From: Prosthecobacter sp. SYSU 5D2
GTDB taxonomy: Bacteria > Verrucomicrobiota > Verrucomicrobiia > Verrucomicrobiales > Verrucomicrobiaceae
Length of the DNA stretch: 64,000 nt
Assembly (NCBI RefSeq): GCF_039655865.1
Contig: NZ_JBBYXL010000010.1
Coordinates: 124,001 to 188,000, forward strand
Reading direction: 5' to 3'
Positions 1-9,791 of this stretch are shown one piece after another. Below the pieces are notes generated by a model. That model was given only the letters and a program-made list of their open reading frames with translations. It did not search any database and was not told the origin of the DNA. The position numbers and the translations under genes were made by a program. Positions within the stretch are counted from its first letter, which is position 1. Each line of letters starts with the position of its first letter.

Positions 1-1982
1 AAGACATGATGGCCCCCAGTGATGTGGTGATCAAGAACGAGTTTGAGAGCATCACGAAGCCGGAAACGCTTTATCCCGTCATTGAGAAGCTGGATCTGCA
101 AAAACGCTGGGCGCTGCCCAACCGGCAGGCGGCGCTCTCGAAATTGAAAGGCAATCTGGACACGCAGTCGAGCGTGCGTTCGGATTTTGTCGTCATCGAG
201 TTTTTTGATCCGGATCCGGTGCTGGCGGCGGAGGTGGCCAATGCGGTCTATCAGAGCTACATGACACGCCGGGTGGAGGTGGAATCCAAGCAGAAGCAGG
301 ATGCCCTGGCCATGCTCGGCAAGCAGATATCCGAGCAGGAACAGCTGCGGGACCAGGCGCGGCTGAAAATGCAGGAAGCCCGGAAAAAGGGGAACATTGT
401 CGGGGAGTGGTTTTCCAGTGGTACGAATTCCACCGCGCCCGGGGCGAACCTGCGCACGACGGAGGATTCCATGGTCATGACGCGCGAGCAGGCGCTGCTG
501 CAGGCGGATCTGGAGGTGCAGTCGCTGCGGGCAGAGATCGAGGAACTCAGCAAGCTGGAGGGAGATGAACTGGTTTCGCGAGCATCGGGCCTGAAACTGG
601 AGAATACCAATGTCACAAGCATGATGGCAGAGCTGAACAAGCTGCAGGTGACACGTGAGGGTCTGGTGAATGCCGGGCGGGGACGTAAGCACCCGGAGGT
701 GATGGGGGTGGACAGCCAGATCGTCCTGTCCAAACAGCTCATCCTGGATGCGGTCAAAGCGCACCTGGCGGCCTTGCAGACGCGGCTGGACTTTGCGCAG
801 AAGCGTTATGAGGCCCTGAAAAATTCCAATGAGGATGCTAAGGCGGAGATGTTCGACCAGCAGTCGGCACAGAATGATTACAAGACGGCGGTGGATGATG
901 TGGCCTACATTGAGAACCTGCTTCTGCAGCTCAAGTCCAGCTACTTTGAGACCAAGGCCGGGCTGGAGCTGGTGAAATCTCCCGCCACCCTGTATGCAAA
1001 GGCGGAGCCTGAGGGCAAGCCGGCCAAGCCCAATGTGGCGCTGAACCTCGCGCTGGGCGGGGTGCTGGGGCTGATGCTCGGGGTGGGGCTGGCCTTCTTC
1101 CTGGAGTACATGGACACGTCGGTGAAGAGCCTGGATGATGTGGAGCGTTTCCTGGGTGTGCCGGTGCTGGCGGTCATTCCCAAGGACGTGGCTGTTTTGC
1201 ATCGTGCCAGCGGCTTTAACCCGGATGCGGAGGCCTACCGAATTTTGCGGACTAACATTGAGTTTAACAGAAGGAATCCGGATGCGAATTGCATCACTGT
1301 GACCAGCGGCGGTGCCGGGGAAGGGAAGTCCACCACGCTTTGCAACCTGGCCTTTGTCTGTGCGCAAGGAGGCTACAGCGTGCTGCTGATTGATGCGGAT
1401 CTGCGCCGTCCGCGCATGCACACTCTGTTTGATGTCAGTAACGCAGTCGGCCTGACCAATTATCTGACCACGAATGTGCAGCTGGAGGAGGTGGTGGTGC
1501 GCACGCCGGTGGATAACCTGTATTTCCTGCCCAGCGGCATGCTGCCGGCGGACAGTGCCGGAGTGCTGAACTCCCAGCGGATGTCCGAGCTGATTGCCGA
1601 TGCGAAAAGCCGATTCGACCTAGTGCTCATTGATTCACCACCCATTCTGGGGGTCAGCGATGCATCGGTGCTTTCCAATGAGGCGGATCTCACACTCATC
1701 GTGGTGCAGCATCGCAAGCTGCCCCGTCACATGCTGATGCGGGTTAAGCAGACGGTGGAAAATGTCGGTGGTACGGTCCTGGGCGTGGTGCTGAACAATG
1801 TGGATCTGCGCAGCGACTCGCAGTACCAGTACTACACCAGCTACTACACTTATTACTCGCCTAACAACACGGCGGCTCCGGCGGGCAGCAAACCTGAAAA
1901 GCGTAAAAAACAGGTCCAGCCGGGGCATGTGGCCCAGGCATCCCCTGCACCTTCGCAGACTCCCCGTGGCGATCTTTTTTAA
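1..1982 (+). CDS. Wzc-like polysaccharide co-polymerase / bacterial tyrosine autokinase (5' partial)
   Basis: Inner-membrane chain-length regulator fused to a BY-kinase, acting in export of exopolysaccharide or capsule. The frame is open from the window edge; numbering here starts at the first ATG (position 6), but the first transmembrane helix and early Wzz region are missing, so the true start lies outside. Seen: coiled-coil periplasmic part (about residues 90-320), a second membrane helix near 345-368, then the kinase with Walker A SGGAGEGKSTT (about 433-443), Walker A' LLIDADLRRPR (about 462-472) and Walker B LVLIDSPP (about 540). The tail holds a tyrosine cluster (about 605-618, YQYYTSYYTYY), the expected autophosphorylation site. 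The export gene starts 18 bases downstream, so they are probably one operon. Confidence 0.92.
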   Translation, partial: DMMAPSDVVIKNEFESITKPETLYPVIEKLDLQKRWALPNRQAALSKLKGNLDTQSSVRSDFVVIEFFDPDPVLAAEVANAVYQSYMTRRVEVESKQKQDALAMLGKQISEQEQLRDQARLKMQEARKKGNIVGEWFSSGTNSTAPGANLRTTEDSMVMTREQALLQADLEVQSLRAEIEELSKLEGDELVSRASGLKLENTNVTSMMAELNKLQVTREGLVNAGRGRKHPEVMGVDSQIVLSKQLILDAVKAHLAALQTRLDFAQKRYEALKNSNEDAKAEMFDQQSAQNDYKTAVDDVAYIENLLLQLKSSYFETKAGLELVKSPATLYAKAEPEGKPAKPNVALNLALGGVLGLMLGVGLAFFLEYMDTSVKSLDDVERFLGVPVLAVIPKDVAVLHRASGFNPDAEAYRILRTNIEFNRRNPDANCITVTSGGAGEGKSTTLCNLAFVCAQGGYSVLLIDADLRRPRMHTLFDVSNAVGLTNYLTTNVQLEEVVVRTPVDNLYFLPSGMLPADSAGVLNSQRMSELIADAKSRFDLVLIDSPPILGVSDASVLSNEADLTLIVVQHRKLPRHMLMRVKQTVENVGGTVLGVVLNNVDLRSDSQYQYYTSYYTYYSPNNTAAPAGSKPEKRKKQVQPGHVAQASPAPSQTPRGDLF

Positions 1983-2000
1983 ACGGGTGTATATTGGATC

Positions 2001-2570
2001 ATGATTATGAAAACACTGCTTTCCCTCCTGGCCGCTGCGGCGGTGGGGCTGCCTTGTGCGTATGCCCAAAACGGCGAGCTTCCGCTTCGTCCGGGTGACC
2101 GCATCACCATTTCCGTGGGGGCGATTCCGGACAACGAAGTGCCGCAAATACGTGGTGTCTATACGGTCAGTGACGGGGGGACCATCAACCTGCTGCACAT
2201 CGGTGAGGTGCGGGCCAGCGGTCTGAAACCTTCGACGCTTCAGCGCACCATTGAGCAGACCTACATCAGCCGGGAGATCTACACCCGGCCAAACGTGCTG
2301 GTTTCCATTGACAGCGTGGGGGATGCGACGATGCGGCAGGTGACGGTGACAGGCGTGAACAAGCCTGGCGGGGTGCCTTATCAACAAGGGATGACGCTTT
2401 CCCGCGCGATCATGTCGGCTGGCGGGCCGACCCCGTTTGGCAGCATGAAAAAGGTGAAGCTGCTGCGTGCCGGGCGGGCACCCACCATTCATAATCTTTC
2501 CAACGGCATCGGCAATCCTGCCGTGGATGTGCTGGTGCAGCCGGATGACCAGATCATCGTGCCTGAATAA
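2001..2570 (+). CDS. Small polysaccharide export (OPX/Wza-like) protein with one SLBB domain
   Basis: Periplasmic or outer-membrane partner of the Wzc-like kinase just upstream. A signal peptide (about residues 1-22, ending AYA) is followed by a Poly_export domain starting LRPGDRITISVG and an SLBB segment around TVTGVNKPGGVPYQQGMTLSRA. At 189 residues it is about half the length of Escherichia coli Wza. It lacks a lipobox cysteine and any C-terminal stretch that could form the membrane-spanning helix, so it probably belongs to the short OPX class that needs a separate outer-membrane pore (inference). The ATG at 2001 is followed by a second in-frame ATG at 2007; either could be used. Confidence 0.9.
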   Translation: MIMKTLLSLLAAAAVGLPCAYAQNGELPLRPGDRITISVGAIPDNEVPQIRGVYTVSDGGTINLLHIGEVRASGLKPSTLQRTIEQTYISREIYTRPNVLVSIDSVGDATMRQVTVTGVNKPGGVPYQQGMTLSRAIMSAGGPTPFGSMKKVKLLRAGRAPTIHNLSNGIGNPAVDVLVQPDDQIIVPE

Positions 2571-2578
2571 TTCCTGCT

Positions 2579-3019
2579 GTGGCCCGCAAGCAGCCTGATC
2601 CCGCCCTCCGTGCCACCTACGAGGAGGTGAAGGCCGTGTATGCGGAGCTGGAGAAGCGGCCGATGGAGCGCGACTGTCAGATGCGCACCCAGTGCTGCCA
2701 TTTCCGGCTGACGGGGAAGACGCCGTTTTTAACTTTGGGGGAGGCGCTGTATGCCGCCCAGGGAGTGCGCGCGAGCGGGCGCAAAGTCATCAAGCCCCAT
2801 CCGGACGGCGCCTGCCCGCTGCTGGGCAAGGAAGGGCGCTGCACCATCTATGCCCACCGGCCTTTTGGCTGCCGCACCCATTTCTGCCAGCCTGCCGGGG
2901 GCATGTATCCGCGCAAGCACATTGCGGATCTCATTCACCGGCTGGAGGCCCTGGATGAAAAACTGGGCGGCGATGGCTCCCGGGAACTGGAGCCTGCGGT
3001 GGCGGATGCGCTGAAGTGA
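2579..3019 (+). CDS. YkgJ-type cysteine-cluster (zinc/iron-chelating) protein
   Basis: A 146-residue protein with eight conserved-looking cysteines: CQMRTQCC near residues 38-45, then CPLL, CTIY and CRTHFCQ between about 79 and 104. This is the pattern of the CxxxCxxCC YkgJ family, proposed to bind Zn or Fe-S; its biochemical role is not established. The start is GTG at 2579, eight bases after the stop of the polysaccharide export gene, so co-transcription is likely although a functional link is not obvious. Confidence 0.8.
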   Translation: MARKQPDPALRATYEEVKAVYAELEKRPMERDCQMRTQCCHFRLTGKTPFLTLGEALYAAQGVRASGRKVIKPHPDGACPLLGKEGRCTIYAHRPFGCRTHFCQPAGGMYPRKHIADLIHRLEALDEKLGGDGSRELEPAVADALK

Positions 3020-3071
3020 GGGGGCAGACGCCCAACGACTCAGGATTTCGGTGCTACGAAGTGTAAGAATC

Positions 3072-3857
3072 TCACAGCTTCCGCTTGTACCCGTCGCAGC
3101 GGTTATGCCAGCCAGCGAGCCAGCGCTGTTCTTTGCGCGCAGCGGGAGCATTTTGTACGCGGCGCGAGAGGACGGCTTTGGCGGATTCGGCAAAACCGGC
3201 CGGGGTTGGCTGCTTCATGCCTTCCAGGACTTGCAGGAGGCCCCAGCCCTGGCCGTTATAGCGCTCCGTAGGGGCGGTGCCCTCACCTTTGAAATTGACG
3301 TAATCAATGAGGCAGAACGCTCCCTCCGGGGTGGCCAGGAGAGCATCGAAGTGAGCCTGAACCAGACTGGGCTTTTTGCTGCTGGCCTTCATTTTCGGCA
3401 GGGCACGCTGCAGGCGGGCGATGATGAATTCCGTCTGCAGGCCGACGGTTTTGGAAAGGGTGCTGCGCAGTTCCGTCTGGCGGGGACCGTTTTTGTCCGC
3501 CTCAAAGGCGGCCTTTCTGGGCCAGGGGCATGGGCCCTGGGTCCAGGCAGGCATGGCCACGCCACGTGATTGCAGGAAGGCGGCGAGGGGCGGGAAGCTT
3601 TCTTCAAACGGGCCTCTTTTCCCGGCCGGATACCAAATGAAATGGCCGATGCCCAGGGAGGCGAAGGCCTCGCCAGCATTCCAGCTGGTCAGGCCGGCGA
3701 CGGTGCCTGCGCATTCGTTCTGCCAGATACGCTGTCCCACCCGCTGCAACTGGGCGGCGCTGAGCTGGACGCCTGCGCTGGGTGCCGAAACTGGGGCGGT
3801 ACAGGCTCCCAGAAGAAAAATTAGCCCAGAAAGTTTTAAAACTCTGCGGAGATTCAT
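3072..3857 (-). CDS. Conserved lipoprotein of unknown function
   Basis: 261 residues. The N-terminus has a lipoprotein signal with lipobox LLGAC (cysteine near residue 19), so it should be anchored to a membrane. The body has a striking Trp/Gly-rich motif around residues 46-75 (NECAGTVAGLTSWNAGEAFA followed by SLGIGHFIWYP) and a C-terminal WHNRCDGYK. Several aromatic and charged residues in that motif suggest an enzyme, perhaps cell-wall active, but I do not recognise a catalytic family. It is convergent with the cysteine-cluster gene and its start faces the promoter of the FHA gene. Confidence 0.75.
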   Translation of the reverse strand: MNLRRVLKLSGLIFLLGACTAPVSAPSAGVQLSAAQLQRVGQRIWQNECAGTVAGLTSWNAGEAFASLGIGHFIWYPAGKRGPFEESFPPLAAFLQSRGVAMPAWTQGPCPWPRKAAFEADKNGPRQTELRSTLSKTVGLQTEFIIARLQRALPKMKASSKKPSLVQAHFDALLATPEGAFCLIDYVNFKGEGTAPTERYNGQGWGLLQVLEGMKQPTPAGFAESAKAVLSRRVQNAPAARKEQRWLAGWHNRCDGYKRKL

Positions 3858-3952
3858 ATTTTGGTTAGATTAAGTTAATCTGGCAGTTCTGGCAGGAGTC
3901 TGAAATGATGGCATGCCGATGCGAACTGAGCAGCCAACTTGGTTTATTAAGA

Positions 3953-3981
3953 TTGATTCAATGATTTTCCAAAATTAATCT
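3953..3981 (+). promoter_or_regulatory. Candidate sigma70-type promoter of the FHA/coiled-coil gene
   Basis: TTGATT (3953-3958), a 17-base spacer and TAATCT (3976-3981) lie in a locally AT-rich stretch, with the ATG about 31 bases beyond the -10. Hand-found match only; no experimental support. Confidence 0.4.
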
Positions 3982-4012
3982 CGCCGTCCCGATCCACAGT
4001 TACGCTCCCTGC

Positions 4013-7000
4013 ATGCCTTATCTGGCCTTCAACCTCAATGACGGAAACGAATTCGTCTTCGACATCCTCGAAGAACGTCTCTCCATTGGCAGGGACTCCA
4101 AGAATGACATCGTTATTGACAATACTTATATCTCCGGGTTTCACGCCGAGTTCATCCGTCAGGCGGATGGGGGTTACGAATTGCTGGATCTGAAGTCATC
4201 GAATGGTACCTTCGTGAATGGGAAGCGCATTGAGCGTACCGGAGTGAAAGGGGGGGATAAAATCCGTTTTGGCCAGTTGGATTCCCGTTTCCGGGAGCGC
4301 CCGCCCAAAGGCATGGCTCCAGCCGCAGAAGTGAAATCCCCCTCCACTGGCAAGGGACAGCCGGTCCGCACAGACGGACGGCGCGGCGATACAGAATCAA
4401 TCCCCGCCAGGGACACGGCGGCGAAATCCGACACCAGTCCAATAGCCCCTGTCAAGGTCCCGCTTGTCCGGACGGAAGGAACAGGAGGGGAGGGGCCATC
4501 GCTGGCTGCTCCACAGACCAGCCCCATCCAGCGGCCTGCGGGGCTGGACCCTGCTTTGCAAAAACAGACGGAAGAGTTACGGCTGGAAACGACCGCGCTG
4601 AAAAAAGAGCGTGACCTTTTGCGGGAAGAAAATGAAAAGGAGCGCGGACGTCGCGAAGAGATGCTGGAGTTGGAAAAGCGCATCGAAGAGCGGCAGAAAT
4701 CCGCTGAGGAGCTGGAGACCCGGATCGCCGGGCTAAAGGCGACGCTGGGCAGCGCGGAGGCGGACATCTCCCAACTCGAGATCAAACGACGGGAGGCTGC
4801 CAACCTACACAGCCAGGTGGAGTCCTCCCGCAGTGAGCTGGCCAAAGTCCAGGGGGACATCGCGATGGCGGCCAAGAGTCTTCAGTCTCTCCACATGGAG
4901 GCTGACAAATCCAACGCTGAGCGCAGCACAATGGTGAAAGAAAGGGAGGTGGCTCTGGCGGAACTGGCCGCCTTGCGTGAGCAGATCCAGCAGGCCGAAG
5001 CAAAGACAAAAGAAGCCATTGAGAAGCTGACGGAGGCGCAAAAATCTGAAAGCACGGACGTTCAAGGCCGCAGCGCAGAATTGCGGGCGCTGGAAGAGCA
5101 GGCCGTGGTCCGAAAGATGGAGATCAAGGACCTGGAAGGGAAACTTGAAGAGCTCCGTCAGGAAGAGGCGAAACTGGCCGTGAGGCTGAAGGAACAGCAG
5201 ACCCTCAACGCGGACATGCAGCAACTGGAAGCCGAGGTCAAAAAGCTGCAGACACAAAGAGACCAGCTTCGTGAACGGGAGCAGAATGCGGAGGCGGAAG
5301 CCGCACAGAAGCTGGCCGGACTGGAAGAAAAAGTCCGCGTCAAGACAGACGAGTTGCAAGCCTTGGAACGGCGCTCGGCCGATCTCACCAACAGGCTCGA
5401 CGATCTGGCTGCAGCAGATACGCAGCTCAAGAGTTCCAGTGATGCTCTGAAAGCGGTGGAATCCCACAAAGCTGAACTGGCTGCCTCCATCACCCAGATG
5501 ACCCGTGAGCGGGATGCCCTCTCGCGTGATCTGCTGGAAAGAACGGAGAAAGGCCGTGCGCAGCACACGCTTACCCAGACGCTTGGCAGCAGACGCGAAG
5601 CCCTGGAGAAAGAAATCCGCAGTCTGGAGGAGCAGAAAGAAACAGTCTCCACCGAGCTGGGCAAATCTCGTGAAACCCTCCGCCAGACAGAAGCCACCCT
5701 GGAGGACTGCCAGCAGCAGGTCAAAGCCGCTGAGGCCAAAACCCATGAGCTGGCTGGCAGCCTGAAAACCCAGCTGGAAGCCAGCCAGCAGGAGCTCACG
5801 TCGGCTGAGGCCAGACTGGAAAGCCTGAAAGGCCAGATCGCAGAAAAGGAAAAGCAGTTTGCCGAACTTGGCGAGTCTGAGAAAAAGCTGGCGGAGGTCC
5901 GGGCAGAGCTTGCCACGGCCAAGCAGGACCAGGAGAAGGCCAAAGGCGAATGCCAGCGTCTGCAGACGGAGCAGTCCGGGCTTGAAAACCGGGTGACTGT
6001 GCTACGCACCGACGCGGACAAACTGCAGTCCGAGTTGGCCGGCAAGCTGAAGGAACTGGCTGACAGCGAAGCCCGTATGAGCCAGCTCACCGGGGAAACA
6101 GCCGGGCTGGAGATCAAGGTCAAGGAACTCGCGTCAGTGGAAGAGCGGCTGGAACAAAGCCGTGCTTTGCTGGCCAAAAGCCAGGAAGAGCATGAAAAAC
6201 TGACTGCGATTCTGCTGCCCATGGCGGCAGAGCGGCAGGAACATGAAAAGGTGCTGCCCGGCCTCAAGGCGGAAACCGACAGCCTGCGTGCGCATATGTC
6301 CGCGCTGCTGCGTGACAAGCAGGCCACGACTGCCGCCCTGGAGAAGGCGCAGACGGACCGCAAGGCGGCCCTGGACCAGACGGAAGCCCTGCGCACGGAA
6401 GCTGCCAACCTGGAAAAGCTGCTCCACGACAAACGCAACAATCTGGAGGCTGAAACGAAGGCCAAACTGGCGGATGCAAGTGCTGCAGATGCCCGTTTGC
6501 GTGAACTCCAGGCGCAAATTTCCGCCAGCGAAACTCGCACTGCCGAGCTGGCCGGGAAAGAGCAGCAGCTGACCATTGCCAGCGCAGCACTGATTGAGGC
6601 TGAGAAGCAGCGCCAGGCCGAGGAGAAGACCCTGGCGGAGCTGTCAGGACTGCAGGAAAGTCTGCGCAAAGAGATTTCGCGATACGAAGCGGAATCCAAA
6701 ACCCTCCTTTCCCAGATCACTGAACTGGGAAAGAAAGCCAAAGCGGAGGAAACCCGCGCAGGCGATGCGGAGACCCGTCTTCAAAAGGCTACCGCTGCGG
6801 CCCAGTCCACAGAAGCGAAGCGGCTGGAATCTGAAGCCGCCATCGCCAAAGCCCGGGAGGAGGAAAAACTTCTGCGCAAGCAAATCCCGACGCTCAATAC
6901 AGAGCTCGCCGGTTTGCAGGCCATGCTGACCAGCCTCACCAAAGAAAGGGAGGAAGCCTCCCAGTTTGTCACCCGGCTGAATGTCACGACGGAGAATGCC

Positions 7001-8242
7001 AACAAGAAACTGGCTGACGTCCAGCAACAGATTTCCCAGCTTGAGGCTGCCCACCAGGTGCGTGAGGAACGGCTGATGAAAGCCCAGGAGGAGGTGGACA
7101 GGGAAGCCGCCCGGCTGAAAGCAGCCCAGGAAGCCACCCGTGCTGCCGAGCAGTCCCTGCAAGTCCTGGAAAGGGAGGTGCGGGAATCCCGCCAGAGGTC
7201 AGATGCGGCGCGCACGCAGGCCACCGGACTGGAAGCGGAACTGAACACCCGCATGGACCGCGTGGAAAACCTGAAGCTCGAAGAAACACGCCTCCTCAAG
7301 GAAGTGGATTCGCAAAGGCTGGAGGTGCAGAGCAGCAAAGCGGTGCTGGCCGAACTGCAGGACAAAATACGTCAAGAAGAAAGCCGCCTGGCCGAGTTTA
7401 CCCAGACCGGCGGCAAAGTGCTGACACTCGGCGCGGCTCTGGCCGGACTGGAAGCCCGGCAGGGCGAGGTCGGAAAATCCCTGCGGGATGCGGCTGAGCG
7501 GGAGCTGGCCCTGCAAGTCAAGATCAATGCCCTGCAGGAAGCCGTAAACCGGGAATCCGCCCGTGTGGAGCAGGTGAAGAAAGAGCGCACTGCCGTGGAG
7601 GCCGAGCTGGGGACCTACACCCAGCAGGCAGAAAAACAGGCCGCCAGTTTGCAGGCAGCAGAGAGCGAGCAGCGCAAGCGCCTGGCGGACATTGATACCC
7701 AGGTCCGCGAGCACTCCGCCACAGCGGACCGCCTGAAGGCCGAGATCACGTCCCTTCATGACCGTCGCGCTGAGTTTGCGCAGGCTGAAGCGCAGTTGCA
7801 TCACTGGCAGGAGATTGAGGCAAGGCTGCGCGGCCAGCTTCTGGAGCTGGAGGAAAAGCACGAAATCCTCCGCCGCGGACTGGCCACGGAGGAATCCACC
7901 GTGGTCATGTTTGCCCATGACATCATCAAGCGCATTGACCTCATTGATGCGCTCAGCTCCCGCTATGCCGGTCACAATGGAGGTGACGTGGTGGCCCAGT
8001 TGCGCACCTTGCGGCATTCCTTTGAAGACATCCTGTTCCAGCACGGCATCAGCGAATTTGACGTGGGGGGCGGGCTGGAGGTGGATGTGGAGCTGCGCCG
8101 GCGCATCACCGTTGTGGAATCCATCCCTGGTAAAAATAAACCACGCGTGGTGGAAACCTGCCGTTCCGGGTTTATCTACTCCCGCGAGGAAGGCCATGAG
8201 CTCATCCTGCGCAAGGTGGAGGTGAGAACTTCCAGCCAGTAG
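4013..8242 (+). CDS. FHA-domain giant coiled-coil protein (1409 residues)
   Basis: N-terminal FHA domain (about residues 5-80) with the phosphothreonine-binding signatures GRDSKNDIVI and SSNGTFVNG. A Pro/Ser/Thr-rich linker (about 95-180) follows, then roughly 1100 residues of heptad-like Glu/Lys/Ala/Leu/Gln sequence (about 181-1295) typical of a long coiled coil. A non-coiled C-terminal domain (about 1296-1409) ends the protein. No membrane segment or signal peptide is visible, so it should be cytoplasmic. A coil this long could span well over 100 nm, suggesting a scaffold or filament that docks a threonine-phosphorylated partner (inference). An Hsp70 begins 24 bases after the stop. Function unknown. 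Confidence 0.9.
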   Translation: MPYLAFNLNDGNEFVFDILEERLSIGRDSKNDIVIDNTYISGFHAEFIRQADGGYELLDLKSSNGTFVNGKRIERTGVKGGDKIRFGQLDSRFRERPPKGMAPAAEVKSPSTGKGQPVRTDGRRGDTESIPARDTAAKSDTSPIAPVKVPLVRTEGTGGEGPSLAAPQTSPIQRPAGLDPALQKQTEELRLETTALKKERDLLREENEKERGRREEMLELEKRIEERQKSAEELETRIAGLKATLGSAEADISQLEIKRREAANLHSQVESSRSELAKVQGDIAMAAKSLQSLHMEADKSNAERSTMVKEREVALAELAALREQIQQAEAKTKEAIEKLTEAQKSESTDVQGRSAELRALEEQAVVRKMEIKDLEGKLEELRQEEAKLAVRLKEQQTLNADMQQLEAEVKKLQTQRDQLREREQNAEAEAAQKLAGLEEKVRVKTDELQALERRSADLTNRLDDLAAADTQLKSSSDALKAVESHKAELAASITQMTRERDALSRDLLERTEKGRAQHTLTQTLGSRREALEKEIRSLEEQKETVSTELGKSRETLRQTEATLEDCQQQVKAAEAKTHELAGSLKTQLEASQQELTSAEARLESLKGQIAEKEKQFAELGESEKKLAEVRAELATAKQDQEKAKGECQRLQTEQSGLENRVTVLRTDADKLQSELAGKLKELADSEARMSQLTGETAGLEIKVKELASVEERLEQSRALLAKSQEEHEKLTAILLPMAAERQEHEKVLPGLKAETDSLRAHMSALLRDKQATTAALEKAQTDRKAALDQTEALRTEAANLEKLLHDKRNNLEAETKAKLADASAADARLRELQAQISASETRTAELAGKEQQLTIASAALIEAEKQRQAEEKTLAELSGLQESLRKEISRYEAESKTLLSQITELGKKAKAEETRAGDAETRLQKATAAAQSTEAKRLESEAAIAKAREEEKLLRKQIPTLNTELAGLQAMLTSLTKEREEASQFVTRLNVTTENANKKLADVQQQISQLEAAHQVREERLMKAQEEVDREAARLKAAQEATRAAEQSLQVLEREVRESRQRSDAARTQATGLEAELNTRMDRVENLKLEETRLLKEVDSQRLEVQSSKAVLAELQDKIRQEESRLAEFTQTGGKVLTLGAALAGLEARQGEVGKSLRDAAERELALQVKINALQEAVNRESARVEQVKKERTAVEAELGTYTQQAEKQAASLQAAESEQRKRLADIDTQVREHSATADRLKAEITSLHDRRAEFAQAEAQLHHWQEIEARLRGQLLELEEKHEILRRGLATEESTVVMFAHDIIKRIDLIDALSSRYAGHNGGDVVAQLRTLRHSFEDILFQHGISEFDVGGGLEVDVELRRRITVVESIPGKNKPRVVETCRSGFIYSREEGHELILRKVEVRTSSQ

Positions 8243-8266
8243 ATTTCTTTTTTTATCCTTTTTGTT

Positions 8267-9757
8267 ATGGCAGAATACGTTGGCATTGATCTTGGCACCA
8301 CGCTCTCGGGCCTGGCTTATTTGAAACCTGATGGCAATCCCGAGATCGTGCCAAATTCCGATGGGGAGCGTCTGACTCCATCCGTGGTGTTTTTTGAAGC
8401 GCATGAAGATGTGAAACTGGTGGGCAGCCCGGCGCGTGACGGCGGGGAGCCGGACCGCACCATTTTCCAGATCAAGCGTCACATGGATGACCCGGAATAC
8501 CTGGTGGAGATTGACGGCAAAAAGTGGACTCCGGCGGAGATCTCTGCGCTCATCCTGGCCAAACTGAAGCGGGATTGCTCCAAGATCATCGGGGACATTG
8601 AGGAAGTCGTCATCACCGTACCGGCGAACTTCAATGAACTGGCCCGCAAGAGCACCATCGCCGCCGCAGAGATGGCGGGGATGCGCGTGAAGAGGTTGGT
8701 CAATGAGCCGACAGCCGCAGCCGTTTATTATGCGCACAGCCAGAGCGTGCAGGGCCGGATCCTGGTCTTTGATATGGGCGGTGGCACGTTGGATGTGACC
8801 ATCCTGCAGGTGGAAGGCGATAATATCCGCATCCTGACCAGCGAAGGCGCGCGGCACCTGGGCGGCAGCAATATTGATGACATGCTGCTGACGGCTTATG
8901 CGGAGCAGTACACCAAGCAGACAGGTGCGCCGCTTTACAACGAGGAGCGCCACCGCCGCCGCGTACTCCTGGCCACGGAAGATGCCAAGAAGATGCTCTC
9001 CAAGCTCCAGCGTGTGAATGACACGGTGGCCAATGACAAGAACGACGGCCTGGCCCGAATTGACCTGTCACGGGACGCTTTTGAAAAGATGATCCGCCAC
9101 ATGCTGACCCGCACGCTAATGCTGGTGGAGCAGGCCCTGGATTCGGCCAAACTGAAGGTGGGGGACATAGATCATGTGGTCCTCGTCGGCGGTTCCACCC
9201 GCATCCCGAAGGTGAAGACCATTCTGGAGAAGATGTTTTCCAAGACGCCCAAGTCCTGCGGCAATGTAGATGAATGTGTAGCGCTCGGCGCGGCCCTCTT
9301 TGCCAAAAAATCCGCCCGCATCCAGGAGGTCTGCAATGCCAGCTACGGCACGGTGGCCATGGTGTACAACGCCAAGACGGGGGAGGAGAAGCTGATGAAC
9401 TCCGTGGTCATTCCAAAGAACACTCCCATTCCCTGCTCCCGCACCCAGGTCTATCAGACCAGCGAGGACAACGAGCGTGTCATCGAGGTGGACATCACCC
9501 AGGGCGAGGATGAGGACGCCAAATTTGTGGACATCATCGGCCGCATCACTCTGGAGGTGCCGCCGAACCGGCCCAAGGGCTGTGAGGTGGCCGTGACCTT
9601 CAGCTATGATGAAAACCAGCGTGTGCGTGCTCTGGTGCTGGACAAGCAGTCCGGACGCAGCCGTGAGGTGGCGGTGAGCTATAAAGGTGCAGGGGTGCTC
9701 TCCGATGAAGATCTCAAGCGCAAGAGCGCGCATCTGCGCACGATGAGAATCGAATAA
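8267..9757 (+). CDS. Hsp70-family protein lacking the C-terminal lid
   Basis: 496 residues against about 640 for DnaK. The ATPase domain is intact: phosphate 1 motif GIDLGTTLSGLAY (about 5-17), phosphate 2 FDMGGGTLDVT (about 168-178) and adenosine motif LVGGSTRIPKV (about 306-316). A shortened beta substrate-binding part follows (about 370-480), and there is no helical lid or EEVD-like tail. It is therefore a DnaK paralogue, not the housekeeping chaperone. The gene is 24 bases behind the FHA/coiled-coil gene and 34 bases ahead of a small helical protein, which suggests it assembles, remodels or binds the giant coil (inference). Confidence 0.92.
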   Translation: MAEYVGIDLGTTLSGLAYLKPDGNPEIVPNSDGERLTPSVVFFEAHEDVKLVGSPARDGGEPDRTIFQIKRHMDDPEYLVEIDGKKWTPAEISALILAKLKRDCSKIIGDIEEVVITVPANFNELARKSTIAAAEMAGMRVKRLVNEPTAAAVYYAHSQSVQGRILVFDMGGGTLDVTILQVEGDNIRILTSEGARHLGGSNIDDMLLTAYAEQYTKQTGAPLYNEERHRRRVLLATEDAKKMLSKLQRVNDTVANDKNDGLARIDLSRDAFEKMIRHMLTRTLMLVEQALDSAKLKVGDIDHVVLVGGSTRIPKVKTILEKMFSKTPKSCGNVDECVALGAALFAKKSARIQEVCNASYGTVAMVYNAKTGEEKLMNSVVIPKNTPIPCSRTQVYQTSEDNERVIEVDITQGEDEDAKFVDIIGRITLEVPPNRPKGCEVAVTFSYDENQRVRALVLDKQSGRSREVAVSYKGAGVLSDEDLKRKSAHLRTMRIE

Positions 9758-9791
9758 CGCCAGCGGCATCCACCCCCAGCCCAACACCGCG

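Noticed and set aside
6-1982. ATG at position 6 as the true start of the tyrosine kinase
   Set aside because: The protein would lack the first membrane helix and Wzz beginning expected for the family, and the frame is open to the window edge.
5158-6741. Long open frame antisense to the coiled-coil gene (527 codons)
   Set aside because: Ser/Arg/Ala-rich translation with no motif; it arises from the biased codons of the coiled coil on the other strand.
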